Both the position numbers and the translations under genes were made by a program. A stretch of 64,000 nucleotides of DNA from the NCBI GenBank assembly GCA_000169075.1, contig AAVT01000001.1:695201-759200 (forward strand). Reading direction: 5' to 3'. Numbering within the stretch: position 1 is the first letter of the stretch; each line of letters starts with the position of its first letter. Of this stretch, positions 1 to 8,696 are shown piece by piece. Origin of the DNA: a marine gamma proteobacterium HTCC2143 (lineage in GTDB: Bacteria; Pseudomonadota; Gammaproteobacteria; Pseudomonadales; Dasaniaceae). Below the pieces are notes generated by a model. It saw only the letters and a program-made list of their open reading frames with translations. It ran no database searches and was not told the DNA's origin.

Positions 1-70
1 TTTTCGTGCACCACTGACGTTAGGTAAATTCAATATTGGGTATGAGTCGATTCGTGCAACCCGAGATTAG
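1..70 (+). CDS. possible 3' end of an unidentified gene
   Basis: Frame 2 is open from the window edge to a TAG at 68-70, giving 22 residues that end in ATRD. The other two plus-strand frames close within the first 25 bases or so. The peptide is too short to assign to a family, and an open stretch of this size can occur by chance, so this is only a candidate gene tail. Positions 71-140 after it show no further coding signal. Confidence 0.25.
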   Translation, partial: FRAPLTLGKFNIGYESIRATRD

Positions 71-141
71 AAAAAGAAATTGGCCGATCAGGATGATATA
101 GGCTGGTACAGACTAGATAGAGACATATCTAGGTTCATATG

Positions 142-176
142 AAACAAAAGAACCCGGTTCCAGAGATGGAGCCGGG
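142..176 (-). terminator. intrinsic terminator of the small secreted-protein gene
   Basis: A 9-bp stem (153-161 paired with 168-176, one G-T pair) closes a 6-base loop. Read on the minus strand, the stem is followed by a T-rich tract (TTCTTTTGTTTC). It starts 10 bases beyond the stop of the minus-strand gene at 186-446, which is where a Rho-independent terminator for that gene would be expected. Confidence 0.6.
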
Positions 177-185
177 CGTTAACAG

Positions 186-446
186 TTACTTAATTGCATA
201 CTCTAATTCCCGTGCAATTTTATCTTCAAGCTGTTTTTCCATGCCTATGGAAATGAGCTCAACGGATTTTGCAATCTTCATATCAACCTGTTCTGCAAGA
301 GTAATACTGTTGATTGCTGAAGCAGGCTTTGACCATAAAACGGTTGCGCTGCTACTCATTGCTAACATCAGGTTGGGTGGTTCCTCAGCATTTGCTGCGC
401 CGCTGAAAAATCCCAGAAAGATTGCCAGGATTGCTGCATTTTTCAT
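186..446 (-). CDS. small secreted (periplasmic) protein of unknown function
   Basis: The product is 86 residues long. It opens with a clear Sec signal peptide: Lys3, a hydrophobic core, and an SGAANA cleavage site near residue 20, followed by Glu-Glu. The mature part is about 65 residues, has no cysteine, and its C-terminal half looks like charged, amphipathic helix. The start is firm because AGGAGAG sits 4 bases before the ATG. The gene diverges from polA, has its own terminator, and its upstream region carries a dense set of GTAAC/GTTAC motifs that may control it. I do not recognise the family. A periplasmic stress or envelope role is possible but is inference from the export signal and promoter layout only. 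Confidence 0.7.
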   Translation of the reverse strand: MKNAAILAIFLGFFSGAANAEEPPNLMLAMSSSATVLWSKPASAINSITLAEQVDMKIAKSVELISIGMEKQLEDKIARELEYAIK

Positions 447-505
447 TTTTCTCTCCTAATTAACTAACATACGTTGTGATTTAAGTGGTCTGTTTTCTTA
501 AATAC

Positions 506-725
506 GTAACTTTGTTACCGTTACGGGACTAATAGTAACATATATCTCCGGGCCGTCCAGTTTTTTGCCAAAATAAGTGTTACATCTGCGTAACATTCCG
601 AGGAGTATAAGTTAGATTTACGGATTTGTTTTACTTTAAGTATATGTTTTATATCGGTTAAATAGAAAAGTAACAGTTTTTAATAAAAGTAACAAAATTT
701 CTGGGAGCTATAATTTATTTGTTAC
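506..725. promoter_or_regulatory. intergenic region with nine GTAAC/GTTAC pentamers
   Basis: The gap between the small secreted gene and polA (447-903) holds no convincing gene. It carries GTAAC at 506, 535, 590, 670 and 689, and GTTAC at 514, 520, 579 and 721. Two pairs form inverted repeats: 506-518 with a 3-base spacer and 579-594 with a 6-base spacer. About 0.4 such pentamers would be expected by chance in 220 bases. A TATAAT hexamer lies at 709-714 facing polA, but no good -35 box accompanies it. The likely role is binding of a transcription factor at the divergent promoters. The regulator is unknown. Confidence 0.5.
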
Positions 726-903
726 TTCCGGAGATAAGGGCATCATTCGGTGTGAGGCTCGTAATCGGTGTCGAAGTATCATTATTCCTCAGATGCTATC
801 GTTCTAAAGTCTCTTCACTTGCTTGCAGTAATCGTGGCGAGGATAATAGGGTCGATTACAGCCGAGCATCTATCCAGACCATCAACTTAAGAACCGCATT
901 TTT

Positions 904-3666
904 ATGATTGAAGACAGCGTAGCGCCCATCGTATTGGTCGATGGATCCTCGTATTTATACCGGGCGTATCATGCCTTGCCGCCACTCACTAACTCTAAGG
1001 GTCAAGCCACTGGTGCGGTGAAAGGCGTTATCAACATGATTAGGCGGTTGCTAAAGGATCATCCGGGTAGTCCCTCTGTGGTGATTTTTGATGCTAAGGG
1101 GAAAACCTTTCGTGACGACATTTACCCTGAATATAAAGCCCATCGACCACCTATGCCCGACGATCTGCGAGAGCAAATCGAGCCGATCCATAACATCATC
1201 AAGGCAATGGGGTTACCATTAATTATTATTGATGGGGTAGAGGCAGACGACGTCATTGGCACCTATGCCAGGCAGGCAACGGAGCAAGGGCTTGATGTCA
1301 TTGTTTCAACGGGTGACAAGGATATGGCGCAGCTGGTGAATAAACACATTACGCTGGTCAACACAATGAACGACACCGTCATGGATGAAGAGGGCGTACT
1401 TGTTAAATTTGGTATCCCGCCTTCCTTGATTATCGATTATCTAGCATTAATTGGTGACAAGGTTGACAATATTCCTGGCGTTGCAGGGGTCGGAGAGAAG
1501 ACTGCACTGGGGTTGTTACAGGGCATCGGTAGTATTGATGAGATTTTTGCTAATCTGGATAAGGTGCCCGAACTTCCGATACGGGGTGCTAAAACCTTGT
1601 CGGCTAAACTGGAGAAGGAAAAGGAAGTCGCCTACCTCTCTTATGAGCTCGCCACCATAAAATTGGACGTTGATCTGCCTGACTCTATAGAAAGCCTCGC
1701 TATGGTTGAGCCTGATAGTGAGTTACTGCTCACTTACTTTGAGGACATGGAATTTAAATCTTGGGTAGAAGATTTGGAAAAAGGCGGTAGTGGGCTTCCT
1801 CCGCCGGCGGTTGCGGTTTCGAGCGAGGCGATTGCTGAGCCCCCGACTCCACCAGCTTGTGTAGATTATCAGTTGGTGTTAACCGAACATGATTTCTCCC
1901 GATGGCTTACGAAGCTGGAAGCGGCGCCCTATTTTGCTTTCGATACAGAAACCACCAGCCTGAATTATATGGAAGCAAGGGTTGTCGGTGTTTCCTTTGC
2001 TGTGGAGGCGGGTAGTGCGGCCTATGTACCTTTTGGGCATGACTATGTTGGTGTCGAACAACAACTCAGTGAAGATTGGGTGTTGGCGCAATTAAAACCC
2101 TTACTCGAGGATTCTTCTCGAGCTAAGGTTGGCCAAAATTTGAAATACGATCGCAATGTATTGGCTAATCATGGCATCGAGTTGAATGGTATCCAGTTTG
2201 ATACCATGCTCGAATCTTATGTACTTAACAGTACCGCTACACGTCATGATATGGATAGTTTAGCGAGAAAATATCTCGATGTGGGAACCATCAAATTTGA
2301 AGATATTGCCGGAAAAGGGGCGAAGCAACTAACCTTCAATCAAATTCAGCTGCAACAAGCAGGGCCTTACGCTGCTGAAGATGCCGATATTACCTTGCAG
2401 CTACATGAAGTATTGTGGCCAAAGTTAGCGGCAATAGACTCTTTAATGTCGGTGTTCCAAACCATCGAACTGTCCTTGGTTCCGGTTCTTTCGCGAATTG
2501 AACGCAATGGGGCCTTGGTTAGCAGGGACTTGTTGAACAAACAGAGTGCCGAATTGGGGACACGGTTACAGCAATTAGAAAAAGAAGCCCATGAATTGGC
2601 CGGGGAGGCCTTTAATCTAAGCTCACCGAAACAGCTGGGCCACATTTTATTCGACAAACTGGAACTCCCCGTTATTAAGAAAACTCCAAAGGGTGCCGCG
2701 TCGACAGCCGAAGAAGTTCTGGCAGAGCTGGCACTTGATTATCCCCTTCCTAGAATACTGATGGAGTACCGCGGATTAAGTAAGCTCAAATCGACCTACA
2801 CCGATAAGCTGCCACAAATGATTAGTGAGGTCACCGGTCGTATCCACACCTCATACCACCAAGCAGTAACGGCTACCGGTCGTTTGTCATCGTCCGATCC
2901 CAATTTACAAAATATTCCGATTCGAACAGAAGAGGGCCGTAAAGTTCGCCAGGCTTTTGTTGCGCGTGACGGCTATAAAATAGTAGCGGCTGACTATTCG
3001 CAAATCGAGTTAAGAATTATGGCTCATTTGTCTCAGGATAACGGGTTGCTTAAGGCATTCGCCGAGGGAAAGGATATTCACCAGGCGACGGCTGCTGAAG
3101 TGTTTGGGCTGGAATTAGAGCAGGTTTCGACGGAGCAACGTCGCCGAGCTAAAGCAATCAACTTCGGCTTGATTTATGGGATGTCAGCCTTCGGTTTGGC
3201 CAAGCAAATTGATGTCGGCCGTCACGAGGCTCAGGAATACATTGATACCTATTTCTCACGCTACCCGGGTGTCAGAGACTATATGGACAATACTCGAGCT
3301 GATGCAGCCGAGCGAGGCTACGTGGAAACCTTATATGGCCGACGGCTGTACCTTCCCGAAATAAATGCCAGCAACGGTATGAGACGACAAGCTGCAGAGC
3401 GTACAGCCATAAATGCCCCCATGCAGGGAACGGCGGCAGACATCATAAAAAAAGCGATGGTCGATGTTGACCGTTGGCTATTGGAATCTGATGTTGATGG
3501 CCAAATGATTATGCAAGTTCATGATGAACTAGTCTTCGAGGTAGCAGAGCCATCACTGGACTATCTGGTGTCTTCAGTTAATGATTTGATGAGCGGGGCT
3601 GTTGTTTTGGATGTACCTTTGATCGTCGACGTTGGTATTGGCAGCAATTGGGATGAGGCTCACTAA
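904..3666 (+). CDS. polA: DNA polymerase I
   Basis: The 920-residue product repairs DNA and removes Okazaki primers. All three domains are present. The N-terminal 5'-3' nuclease (about 1-290) carries the VEADD and GDKDM motifs. The 3'-5' proofreading domain has its DTE motif near residue 347, the QNLKYD motif and an AAEDAD motif, so it looks active, unlike in some PolA proteins. The polymerase domain shows motif A (DYSQIELR, Asp near 697), motif B (RRRAKAINFGLIYG) and motif C (VHDE, Asp near 874). Length fits the gammaproteobacterial family (E. coli 928). The ribosome-binding site is weak, but the ATG at 904 leads directly into the conserved VDGSSYLYRA segment. A candidate sRNA gene follows, as at the E. 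coli and Pseudomonas polA loci. Confidence 0.98.
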   Translation: MIEDSVAPIVLVDGSSYLYRAYHALPPLTNSKGQATGAVKGVINMIRRLLKDHPGSPSVVIFDAKGKTFRDDIYPEYKAHRPPMPDDLREQIEPIHNIIKAMGLPLIIIDGVEADDVIGTYARQATEQGLDVIVSTGDKDMAQLVNKHITLVNTMNDTVMDEEGVLVKFGIPPSLIIDYLALIGDKVDNIPGVAGVGEKTALGLLQGIGSIDEIFANLDKVPELPIRGAKTLSAKLEKEKEVAYLSYELATIKLDVDLPDSIESLAMVEPDSELLLTYFEDMEFKSWVEDLEKGGSGLPPPAVAVSSEAIAEPPTPPACVDYQLVLTEHDFSRWLTKLEAAPYFAFDTETTSLNYMEARVVGVSFAVEAGSAAYVPFGHDYVGVEQQLSEDWVLAQLKPLLEDSSRAKVGQNLKYDRNVLANHGIELNGIQFDTMLESYVLNSTATRHDMDSLARKYLDVGTIKFEDIAGKGAKQLTFNQIQLQQAGPYAAEDADITLQLHEVLWPKLAAIDSLMSVFQTIELSLVPVLSRIERNGALVSRDLLNKQSAELGTRLQQLEKEAHELAGEAFNLSSPKQLGHILFDKLELPVIKKTPKGAASTAEEVLAELALDYPLPRILMEYRGLSKLKSTYTDKLPQMISEVTGRIHTSYHQAVTATGRLSSSDPNLQNIPIRTEEGRKVRQAFVARDGYKIVAADYSQIELRIMAHLSQDNGLLKAFAEGKDIHQATAAEVFGLELEQVSTEQRRRAKAINFGLIYGMSAFGLAKQIDVGRHEAQEYIDTYFSRYPGVRDYMDNTRADAAERGYVETLYGRRLYLPEINASNGMRRQAAERTAINAPMQGTAADIIKKAMVDVDRWLLESDVDGQMIMQVHDELVFEVAEPSLDYLVSSVNDLMSGAVVLDVPLIVDVGIGSNWDEAH

Positions 3667-3684
3667 TTATTTTTCTTGGGTGAG

Positions 3685-3714
3685 GGAACTTATTCTCATC
3701 ATGGGTGGTCATAA
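3685..3714 (+). promoter_or_regulatory. sigma-E/AlgU-type promoter of the candidate sRNA
   Basis: GGAACTT at 3685-3691 is a perfect match to the extracytoplasmic sigma factor -35 consensus. After 16 bases, GTCATAA at 3708-3714 resembles the GTCTAA/TCTGA -10 element. The pair starts 19 bases after the polA stop and points toward the structured, terminator-ended stretch at 3720-3846. The transcription start would be near 3720. The assignment rests on consensus and spacing only. Confidence 0.5.
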
Positions 3715-3719
3715 TTATC

Positions 3720-3846
3720 GTGGTTGAACGCCACATTTTATCAGTACTTTTTTTGTGGTACAGGTAGAAGTCTCCTAATCCAGCACATTCCCCTAAAAGT
3801 GTTGGATTTTCACCCGGCGCGAATTAGTTGCAGCCGGGTTTTTTTT
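3720..3846 (+). ncRNA. candidate ErsA/Spot 42-like small RNA downstream of polA
   Basis: The interval between polA and the convergent yheV has no ORF but has the parts of a free-standing sRNA gene. There is a sigma-E-like promoter at 3685-3714, a possible 5' hairpin (CCACA at 3731 with TGTGG at 3754), a pyrimidine-rich unpaired segment around 3770-3795, and a strong terminator at 3812-3846. The implied length is about 127 nt. In E. coli the sRNA Spot 42 (spf), and in Pseudomonas the 132-nt sRNA ErsA, lie directly downstream of polA; ErsA uses an AlgU promoter. The 5' part has a short stretch (GGTACAG) also found near the Spot 42 5' end. Homology beyond position and architecture is unproven. 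Confidence 0.5.
3812..3846 (+). terminator. intrinsic terminator after the polA/sRNA region
   Basis: ACCCGGC (3812-3818) pairs with GCCGGGT (3833-3839) over a 14-base loop and runs into eight consecutive T residues. It works in the plus direction only, because the minus-strand side has no T tract. It would end both polA read-through and the candidate sRNA. Confidence 0.8.
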
Positions 3847-3872
3847 GGCCTGAAATTATTGTTTTAAGTGGC

Positions 3873-4169
3873 TTAGTGGTCCCGTCGCCTAGCACCAGGA
3901 TTAGGGTCGACAATACTGACAATTTGGATTTCATCTTCGTGAGCCAAGGTCGGTTCTCCGACTCGAGGTTGGTTTACGCGGGTAGTGATTTCCTCGGTTT
4001 CAATTTTCCGTGGACCATTATCCGTCATAACGTCTTGATACCCACAGCGAACGCACTCGCGAACCTGCTGCTGCTGCGCATCAAGATACATCATCAGTTT
4101 ATCCATCTCAGAACAGCGAGGGCAAACTGCACCAGCAATAAAGCGTTTATTAATCTTTGACTCATTCAT
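3873..4169 (-). CDS. yheV: YheV family putative zinc-ribbon protein
   Basis: The 98-residue product carries two CxxC pairs (Cys16/Cys19 and Cys39/Cys42) that would form a zinc ribbon, followed by a polar tail. This matches the YheV family of putative metal-binding proteins, which in gammaproteobacteria is typically encoded directly after prlC. Here its start codon lies 2 bases after the prlC stop, so the two genes are almost certainly co-transcribed. The molecular role of YheV is not established. The C-terminal 40 residues are acidic and look disordered. Confidence 0.85.
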   Translation of the reverse strand: MNESKINKRFIAGAVCPRCSEMDKLMMYLDAQQQQVRECVRCGYQDVMTDNGPRKIETEEITTRVNQPRVGEPTLAHEDEIQIVSIVDPNPGARRRDH

Positions 4170-4171
4170 AG

Positions 4172-6214
4172 CTAATTTTTGCTCCTAACAATACCATTAT
4201 GCCGGAGAAGAGCGTCAACATTGGGGTCTCTTCCCATGAAGTTACGGAACAACACGCTGGGCTCCTGGGAACCTCCTTGTTGTAAAATTTCTGTCAAAAA
4301 CTTCTCGCCAGTAGAGCGGTTAAAAATTCCATCAGCTTCGAATTTTGAAAAAGCATCTGCAGACAAAACTTCTGCCCATTTATAACTGTAGTATCCCGCC
4401 GCATAACCACCGGCAAATATATGGCCAAAACTGTGTTGAAATCGATTGAAATCGGGTATTGAGTAAACCGCCAGCTTGCCACGAACCTCATCCAATACCG
4501 TTTGAATGGATCGTGGATGATCAACGCTATACTCACCGTGTATTTTCATATCAAACAATGCAAATTCTAATTGTCGAACCATGATCAAGCCCGCCTGAAA
4601 GTTCCTTGCAGCAAGCATTTTTTCCAGCATATCATCGGGTAGTACTTCTCCAGTCTGATAGTGTCCTGAAATAAGCGGAATTGCCTCTTTTTCCCAGCAC
4701 CAATTTTCTAAAAATTGACTGGGTAATTCCACCGCATCCCAAGGCACACCGTTAATTCCTGACACTGCAGCGCAATCGATTTCAGTCAGCATATGGTGCA
4801 AGCCATGGCCAAACTCATGAAATAGAGTAGTCACTTCATTGTGTGTTAACAGGGAAGGTGCTGTCGCTGACGGAGGAGTAAAGTTACAGGTCAAAAATGC
4901 TACGGGTAACTGAATTTCACCGGAGGAAAGCTTCCGTCTGACGCGACAATCTGCCATCCAGGCGCCACCCCGTTTTTGTTCTCTGGCAAAAATGTCGAGG
5001 TAAAATTTTGCGATAACATTACCGTCGCGTAGCACTTGAAAAAATTTAACATCAGGATGCCAGCTGTCAATGCTGTTTAGCGGGCTAAACTTCAAGTTGA
5101 ATAATTTGCCAGCGATAGTGAACATACCGTCAATGACTTTGTCGGCGGGGAAATAAGGACGGAGCTCTTCTTGCGATAGGGCATATTTTTTCAGTCGAAG
5201 TTTTTCACTGTAATAAGGCACGTCCCAGGCTTCCAGCTGCGCCAAACCCTTTTCACTGGCAAATGTCTGTAGCTCAACGAAATCTTGTCGCGCAACCGGT
5301 AGGCTTTTTTCGGCCAGGTCGAGCAAAAATAGTTCTACTTGCTCGGGCGTCTCAGACATTTTTGTAGCCAGTGAGCGCTGTGCATAGTTCTCGAACCCTA
5401 ACAACAGTGATAACTCGTGACGCAGGGACAATATTTCATCCATGAGAACACTGTTATCCCATTGACCCGCATTTGGACCTTGGTCGGAGGCTCGGGTCGT
5501 GTAAGCAGTATACATTTCCCGTCTCAGGGAGGCGTTGTCACAATACTGCATTAAAGGTAAATAGGATGGGATATCTAGCGAAATCACATAGCCTTGCTGC
5601 GATTTAGCCTTTGCCGCCTGTCGATAGCTTGCTACTGCCGAGTCTGGTATTCCCGCTAGGTCTTCAACATGGTCGACTTGTTTGTGCCAGCCGTGGGTCG
5701 CATCCAGTACATTATTAGAAAATTGTGTGGATAACTCCGCGAGACGTTTTTTGATATCACCAAAACGCCGTTGCTGATCATCTTCCAGTGCAATGCCCGA
5801 CAGCTGGAAGTCTCTCAATGCGTTGTCAACCGCCTTTCTTTGAGCAACTGATAGCTCTAAGTAAGCGTCACTTTCTGCCAGTGTTTGATAGGCGTTATAC
5901 AGATGCTTATTCTGACCCATTTCGGTCGCATATTCAGTTAGCTTCGGTAAGCAAGCACTGTAGGCTTCCCGCAACTCGCTAGAATTTTTTACGCCGTGCA
6001 AATGACTGATCGGCGACCACAGTTGATCTAACTCGTCATCCCACTGTTCCATCGCGTTAAGAAATGAGGCGTCAGGTTGTTGAATGACTTGTAGTAGCTC
6101 ACTGATACGCTGTCGGTTTTCAGCCAGTTTTTGATCCAGCTTCGATTCTATTTCCTCCGGCTTAATGTTGGAAAAGACTGGAAGTGGCGAGGTATCAGAT
6201 ATTGAGATCGTCAA
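4172..6214 (-). CDS. prlC: oligopeptidase A (M3 family zinc metallopeptidase)
   Basis: This cytosolic peptidase degrades short peptides, including cleaved signal peptides. The product is 680 residues, the same length as E. coli OpdA/PrlC. The zinc-binding HEFGH motif begins near residue 466, with the third ligand region (LPSQFLENWCWE) downstream, as in M3 peptidases. The N-terminal half is the helical M3 domain. There is no signal peptide. The gene is followed at once by yheV, its usual partner. The start is consistent with the family N-terminus, although the ribosome-binding site is not strong. Confidence 0.96.
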   Translation of the reverse strand: MTISISDTSPLPVFSNIKPEEIESKLDQKLAENRQRISELLQVIQQPDASFLNAMEQWDDELDQLWSPISHLHGVKNSSELREAYSACLPKLTEYATEMGQNKHLYNAYQTLAESDAYLELSVAQRKAVDNALRDFQLSGIALEDDQQRRFGDIKKRLAELSTQFSNNVLDATHGWHKQVDHVEDLAGIPDSAVASYRQAAKAKSQQGYVISLDIPSYLPLMQYCDNASLRREMYTAYTTRASDQGPNAGQWDNSVLMDEILSLRHELSLLLGFENYAQRSLATKMSETPEQVELFLLDLAEKSLPVARQDFVELQTFASEKGLAQLEAWDVPYYSEKLRLKKYALSQEELRPYFPADKVIDGMFTIAGKLFNLKFSPLNSIDSWHPDVKFFQVLRDGNVIAKFYLDIFAREQKRGGAWMADCRVRRKLSSGEIQLPVAFLTCNFTPPSATAPSLLTHNEVTTLFHEFGHGLHHMLTEIDCAAVSGINGVPWDAVELPSQFLENWCWEKEAIPLISGHYQTGEVLPDDMLEKMLAARNFQAGLIMVRQLEFALFDMKIHGEYSVDHPRSIQTVLDEVRGKLAVYSIPDFNRFQHSFGHIFAGGYAAGYYSYKWAEVLSADAFSKFEADGIFNRSTGEKFLTEILQQGGSQEPSVLFRNFMGRDPNVDALLRHNGIVRSKN

Positions 6215-6361
6215 AATACGTAAGTCCTGTAAGTATGGTGTCAGCTAATGTAAGGCCGGTTTAATGATAACAAAGTTAGAGACTAGATATAATAGATAAG
6301 GAATCGTTGCGGAGTGCCGCCTGTTGAGTTGACGCATCGGGATCGTCACGCCGCGCAACGG

Positions 6362-8377
6362 CTAATCAAACAATCCCTTTAGTCCTGACAAGGTTTCCTG
6401 GCCTCGCTGTTGATTGAGTTGCGGGTCTTTTTCCTCTCCTTCCCACACCAGATCATCAAAGGGAAGTTCGTCCAAAAATCGGCTGGCTGCACAATCGATC
6501 ATTTCTCCGTACTGTTTTCTTTTGCTGCAATAGGTGAGAGCCAGTGTTCGTTTTGCACGAGTAATACCCACATAACAAAGCCGTCGTTCTTCTTCAATAT
6601 TGTCTTCTTCGATACTCGCTCGGTGGGGCAGTAGCTCTTCCTCCATACCGATGATGTAAACGTGGGGGAATTCCAGCCCTTTTGATGCATGTAAAGTCAT
6701 TAACTGCACTTTGTCCATGGCGTCATCGTCTTCCTGCTGGCGATCGAGCAAATCCCGTAAAACTAACTTAGCAACGGCAGACTGTATATCATCTTCTTCG
6801 CTTTCATCTTTATCGATAGTCGACTGCAGGGAGTCAACCAGCGTGTATACGTTGGCCATGCGACGTTCCGCAACGACATCACTGGAGCTATTTTGATGCA
6901 GCCAAGCCTGATAATCCATATCATTGACCATTTCTCGTATTGCCGCCATGCCATCGCCACTTTCACAACGCTGGCTGATACGATCCAACCAGCTGGTGAA
7001 CTGACGTAGGCGCGTTACACTGGCTTCGGAAAGCGATTGCTCTAGGCCGAGCTCAGAGCAAGCATCAAAAAGACTGATATCGCGCTCGGTCGCGTAGTTA
7101 CCGAGACTTTCCAGTGTTGAGGTACCTATTTTGCGCCGTGGTACATTGACGATGCGGAGAAATGCATTGTCATCAGCCCGATTTATTAGAAGGCGCAGAT
7201 AAGCCATGATGTCTTTGATTTCGTGGCGGGCAAAAAACGATGTGCCGCCACTAATTTGGTAGGGAACCTGATGGGATTGAAATTTTAGCTCTAACAAGCG
7301 CGACTGATGGTTGCCCCGATAGAGCACGGCATAATCAGAAAACTGTCCATGACCTCTAACCCGACGATCCAAAATTTCAGTGACAACTCGCTCGCACTCT
7401 ATCTCTTCATTGCGACAGCGAATCACCCGAATAGGGTCTCCGTAACCCAGTTCACTCCAGAGCGCTTTCTCAAAAACGTGGGGATTGTGATCGATCACGC
7501 GGTTGGCCGCTTTCAGAATGCGAGCGGTTGAGCGATAGTTTTGTTCCAGTTTCACCAGTTTTAAGTTTGGGTAATCATTTTGAAGCTGGGCTAGGTTTTC
7601 TGGCCGCGCGCCCCGCCATGCATAGATAGACTGGTCGTCATCACCAACCACAGTGAGCTTGCCGCGGTCACCAATGAGTAATTTGACCAACAGGTACTGG
7701 CTGATATTTGTGTCCTGATACTCATCAACCAACATGTAATGTATACGTCGTTGCCATTTAGCCAGTATCTCTGGAAATTGCTGAAATATTTGCACCGGCA
7801 CAACAATTAGATCGTCAAAGTCGAAGGCGTTATACGCTTTGAGTGCTCGCTGGTAGCGTAAATAGGCCTGAGCACAGAGTATACCGGCAGGCGCAGTTGC
7901 CATTGCCACCGCTTGGTCAGGGTTGACCATATCGTTTTTCCAGCTGGAAATTTGCTGCTGTACCGCATCAGCCTGATCGCTGCTGCTATCTTCACTACCG
8001 TGTTGCTGCATTAACAAGTCTCGAATGAGCGCCTGCGCATCTTGCTGGTCAAAAATAGAAAACCCGCTTTTATAGCCAATGCTCTTGTGTTCCTTACGTA
8101 AGATATTCAAGCCAAGGTTATGGAAGGTTGAAACGATTAGGCCTCTTGCTGCTGGCCCAGAAACCAACTGGGATACTCGTTCTTTCATTTCACGAGCAGC
8201 TTTGTTGGTAAACGTAACCGCGGCGATATGATTACCCTTGATGCCACATTTTTCGATCAGATAGGCAATTTTTTGCGTGATAACGCTAGTCTTACCGCTA
8301 CCAGCCCCTGCCAAAACCAACAGTGGACCATCAATATAGTGCGCGGCTTCCCGTTGGCGAGGATTTAACTGATTCAC
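6362..8377 (-). CDS. rep: ATP-dependent DNA helicase Rep
   Basis: This superfamily 1 3'-5' helicase helps replication forks pass obstacles. Motifs are intact: Q-motif region (LNPRQREA), Walker A (AGAGSGKT), motif II (VDEYQDTN), motif III (DDDQSIYAWRGA), QNYRS (motif IV) and the late TLHASKGLEF and ITRAK motifs. I place the start at the GTG at 8377, because the longer frame opening at 8509 adds 44 residues with no family likeness. The resulting 671 residues match E. coli Rep (673). EYQDTN and the length favour Rep over UvrD. Transcription is divergent from the GGDEF-EAL gene. Confidence 0.93.
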   Translation of the reverse strand: MNQLNPRQREAAHYIDGPLLVLAGAGSGKTSVITQKIAYLIEKCGIKGNHIAAVTFTNKAAREMKERVSQLVSGPAARGLIVSTFHNLGLNILRKEHKSIGYKSGFSIFDQQDAQALIRDLLMQQHGSEDSSSDQADAVQQQISSWKNDMVNPDQAVAMATAPAGILCAQAYLRYQRALKAYNAFDFDDLIVVPVQIFQQFPEILAKWQRRIHYMLVDEYQDTNISQYLLVKLLIGDRGKLTVVGDDDQSIYAWRGARPENLAQLQNDYPNLKLVKLEQNYRSTARILKAANRVIDHNPHVFEKALWSELGYGDPIRVIRCRNEEIECERVVTEILDRRVRGHGQFSDYAVLYRGNHQSRLLELKFQSHQVPYQISGGTSFFARHEIKDIMAYLRLLINRADDNAFLRIVNVPRRKIGTSTLESLGNYATERDISLFDACSELGLEQSLSEASVTRLRQFTSWLDRISQRCESGDGMAAIREMVNDMDYQAWLHQNSSSDVVAERRMANVYTLVDSLQSTIDKDESEEDDIQSAVAKLVLRDLLDRQQEDDDAMDKVQLMTLHASKGLEFPHVYIIGMEEELLPHRASIEEDNIEEERRLCYVGITRAKRTLALTYCSKRKQYGEMIDCAASRFLDELPFDDLVWEGEEKDPQLNQQRGQETLSGLKGLFD

Positions 8378-8696
8378 GGTGTGTATTGACCGATTAAATA
8401 GGAGGTGGGTCGAAAAGCGACGAGTATTGTAGCAGTCTGACGTTGTCAATGTCGCCACTGATTCGACCTGCAAGTTTAATCCTGCCGTCGGTGAGACGCT
8501 ATGCGGCAATATTTTTTCTTGCCAGCTGGTTGAAGCTCCAGATAAGCGTTCTATGGCTGTCGGTTTATCGAGTGGCTGATAATTCGAAATAGTTCACAAT
8601 AAAACTAGAATTTATATGAGATAGCACCTATAACTAGTTGATATTAGTTAATTTAAAGTAGTAATCTAGCGGTTAGGCGACTATAGCAATTGGGTA
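8378..8696. other. intergenic region between rep and the GGDEF-EAL gene
   Basis: These 319 bases separate two divergent genes and must contain both promoters. The part near 8590-8690 is very AT-rich. On the minus strand a TTGACA and a TACAAT occur near 8432-8455, but only 12 bases separate them, so I do not call them a promoter. No ORF or strong hairpin is seen. Confidence 0.5.

Noticed and set aside
139..459. 106-codon plus-strand ORF over the small secreted gene
   Set aside because: It is the antisense shadow of the 186-446 gene, which has a signal peptide, a strong ribosome-binding site and a terminator.
8432..8455. TTGACA and TACAAT on the minus strand before rep
   Set aside because: Only 12 bases separate them, too short for a sigma-70 promoter.
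8378..8509. 44-codon N-terminal extension of rep
   Set aside because: The extension lacks family likeness; the GTG at 8377 gives the normal Rep N-terminus and length.
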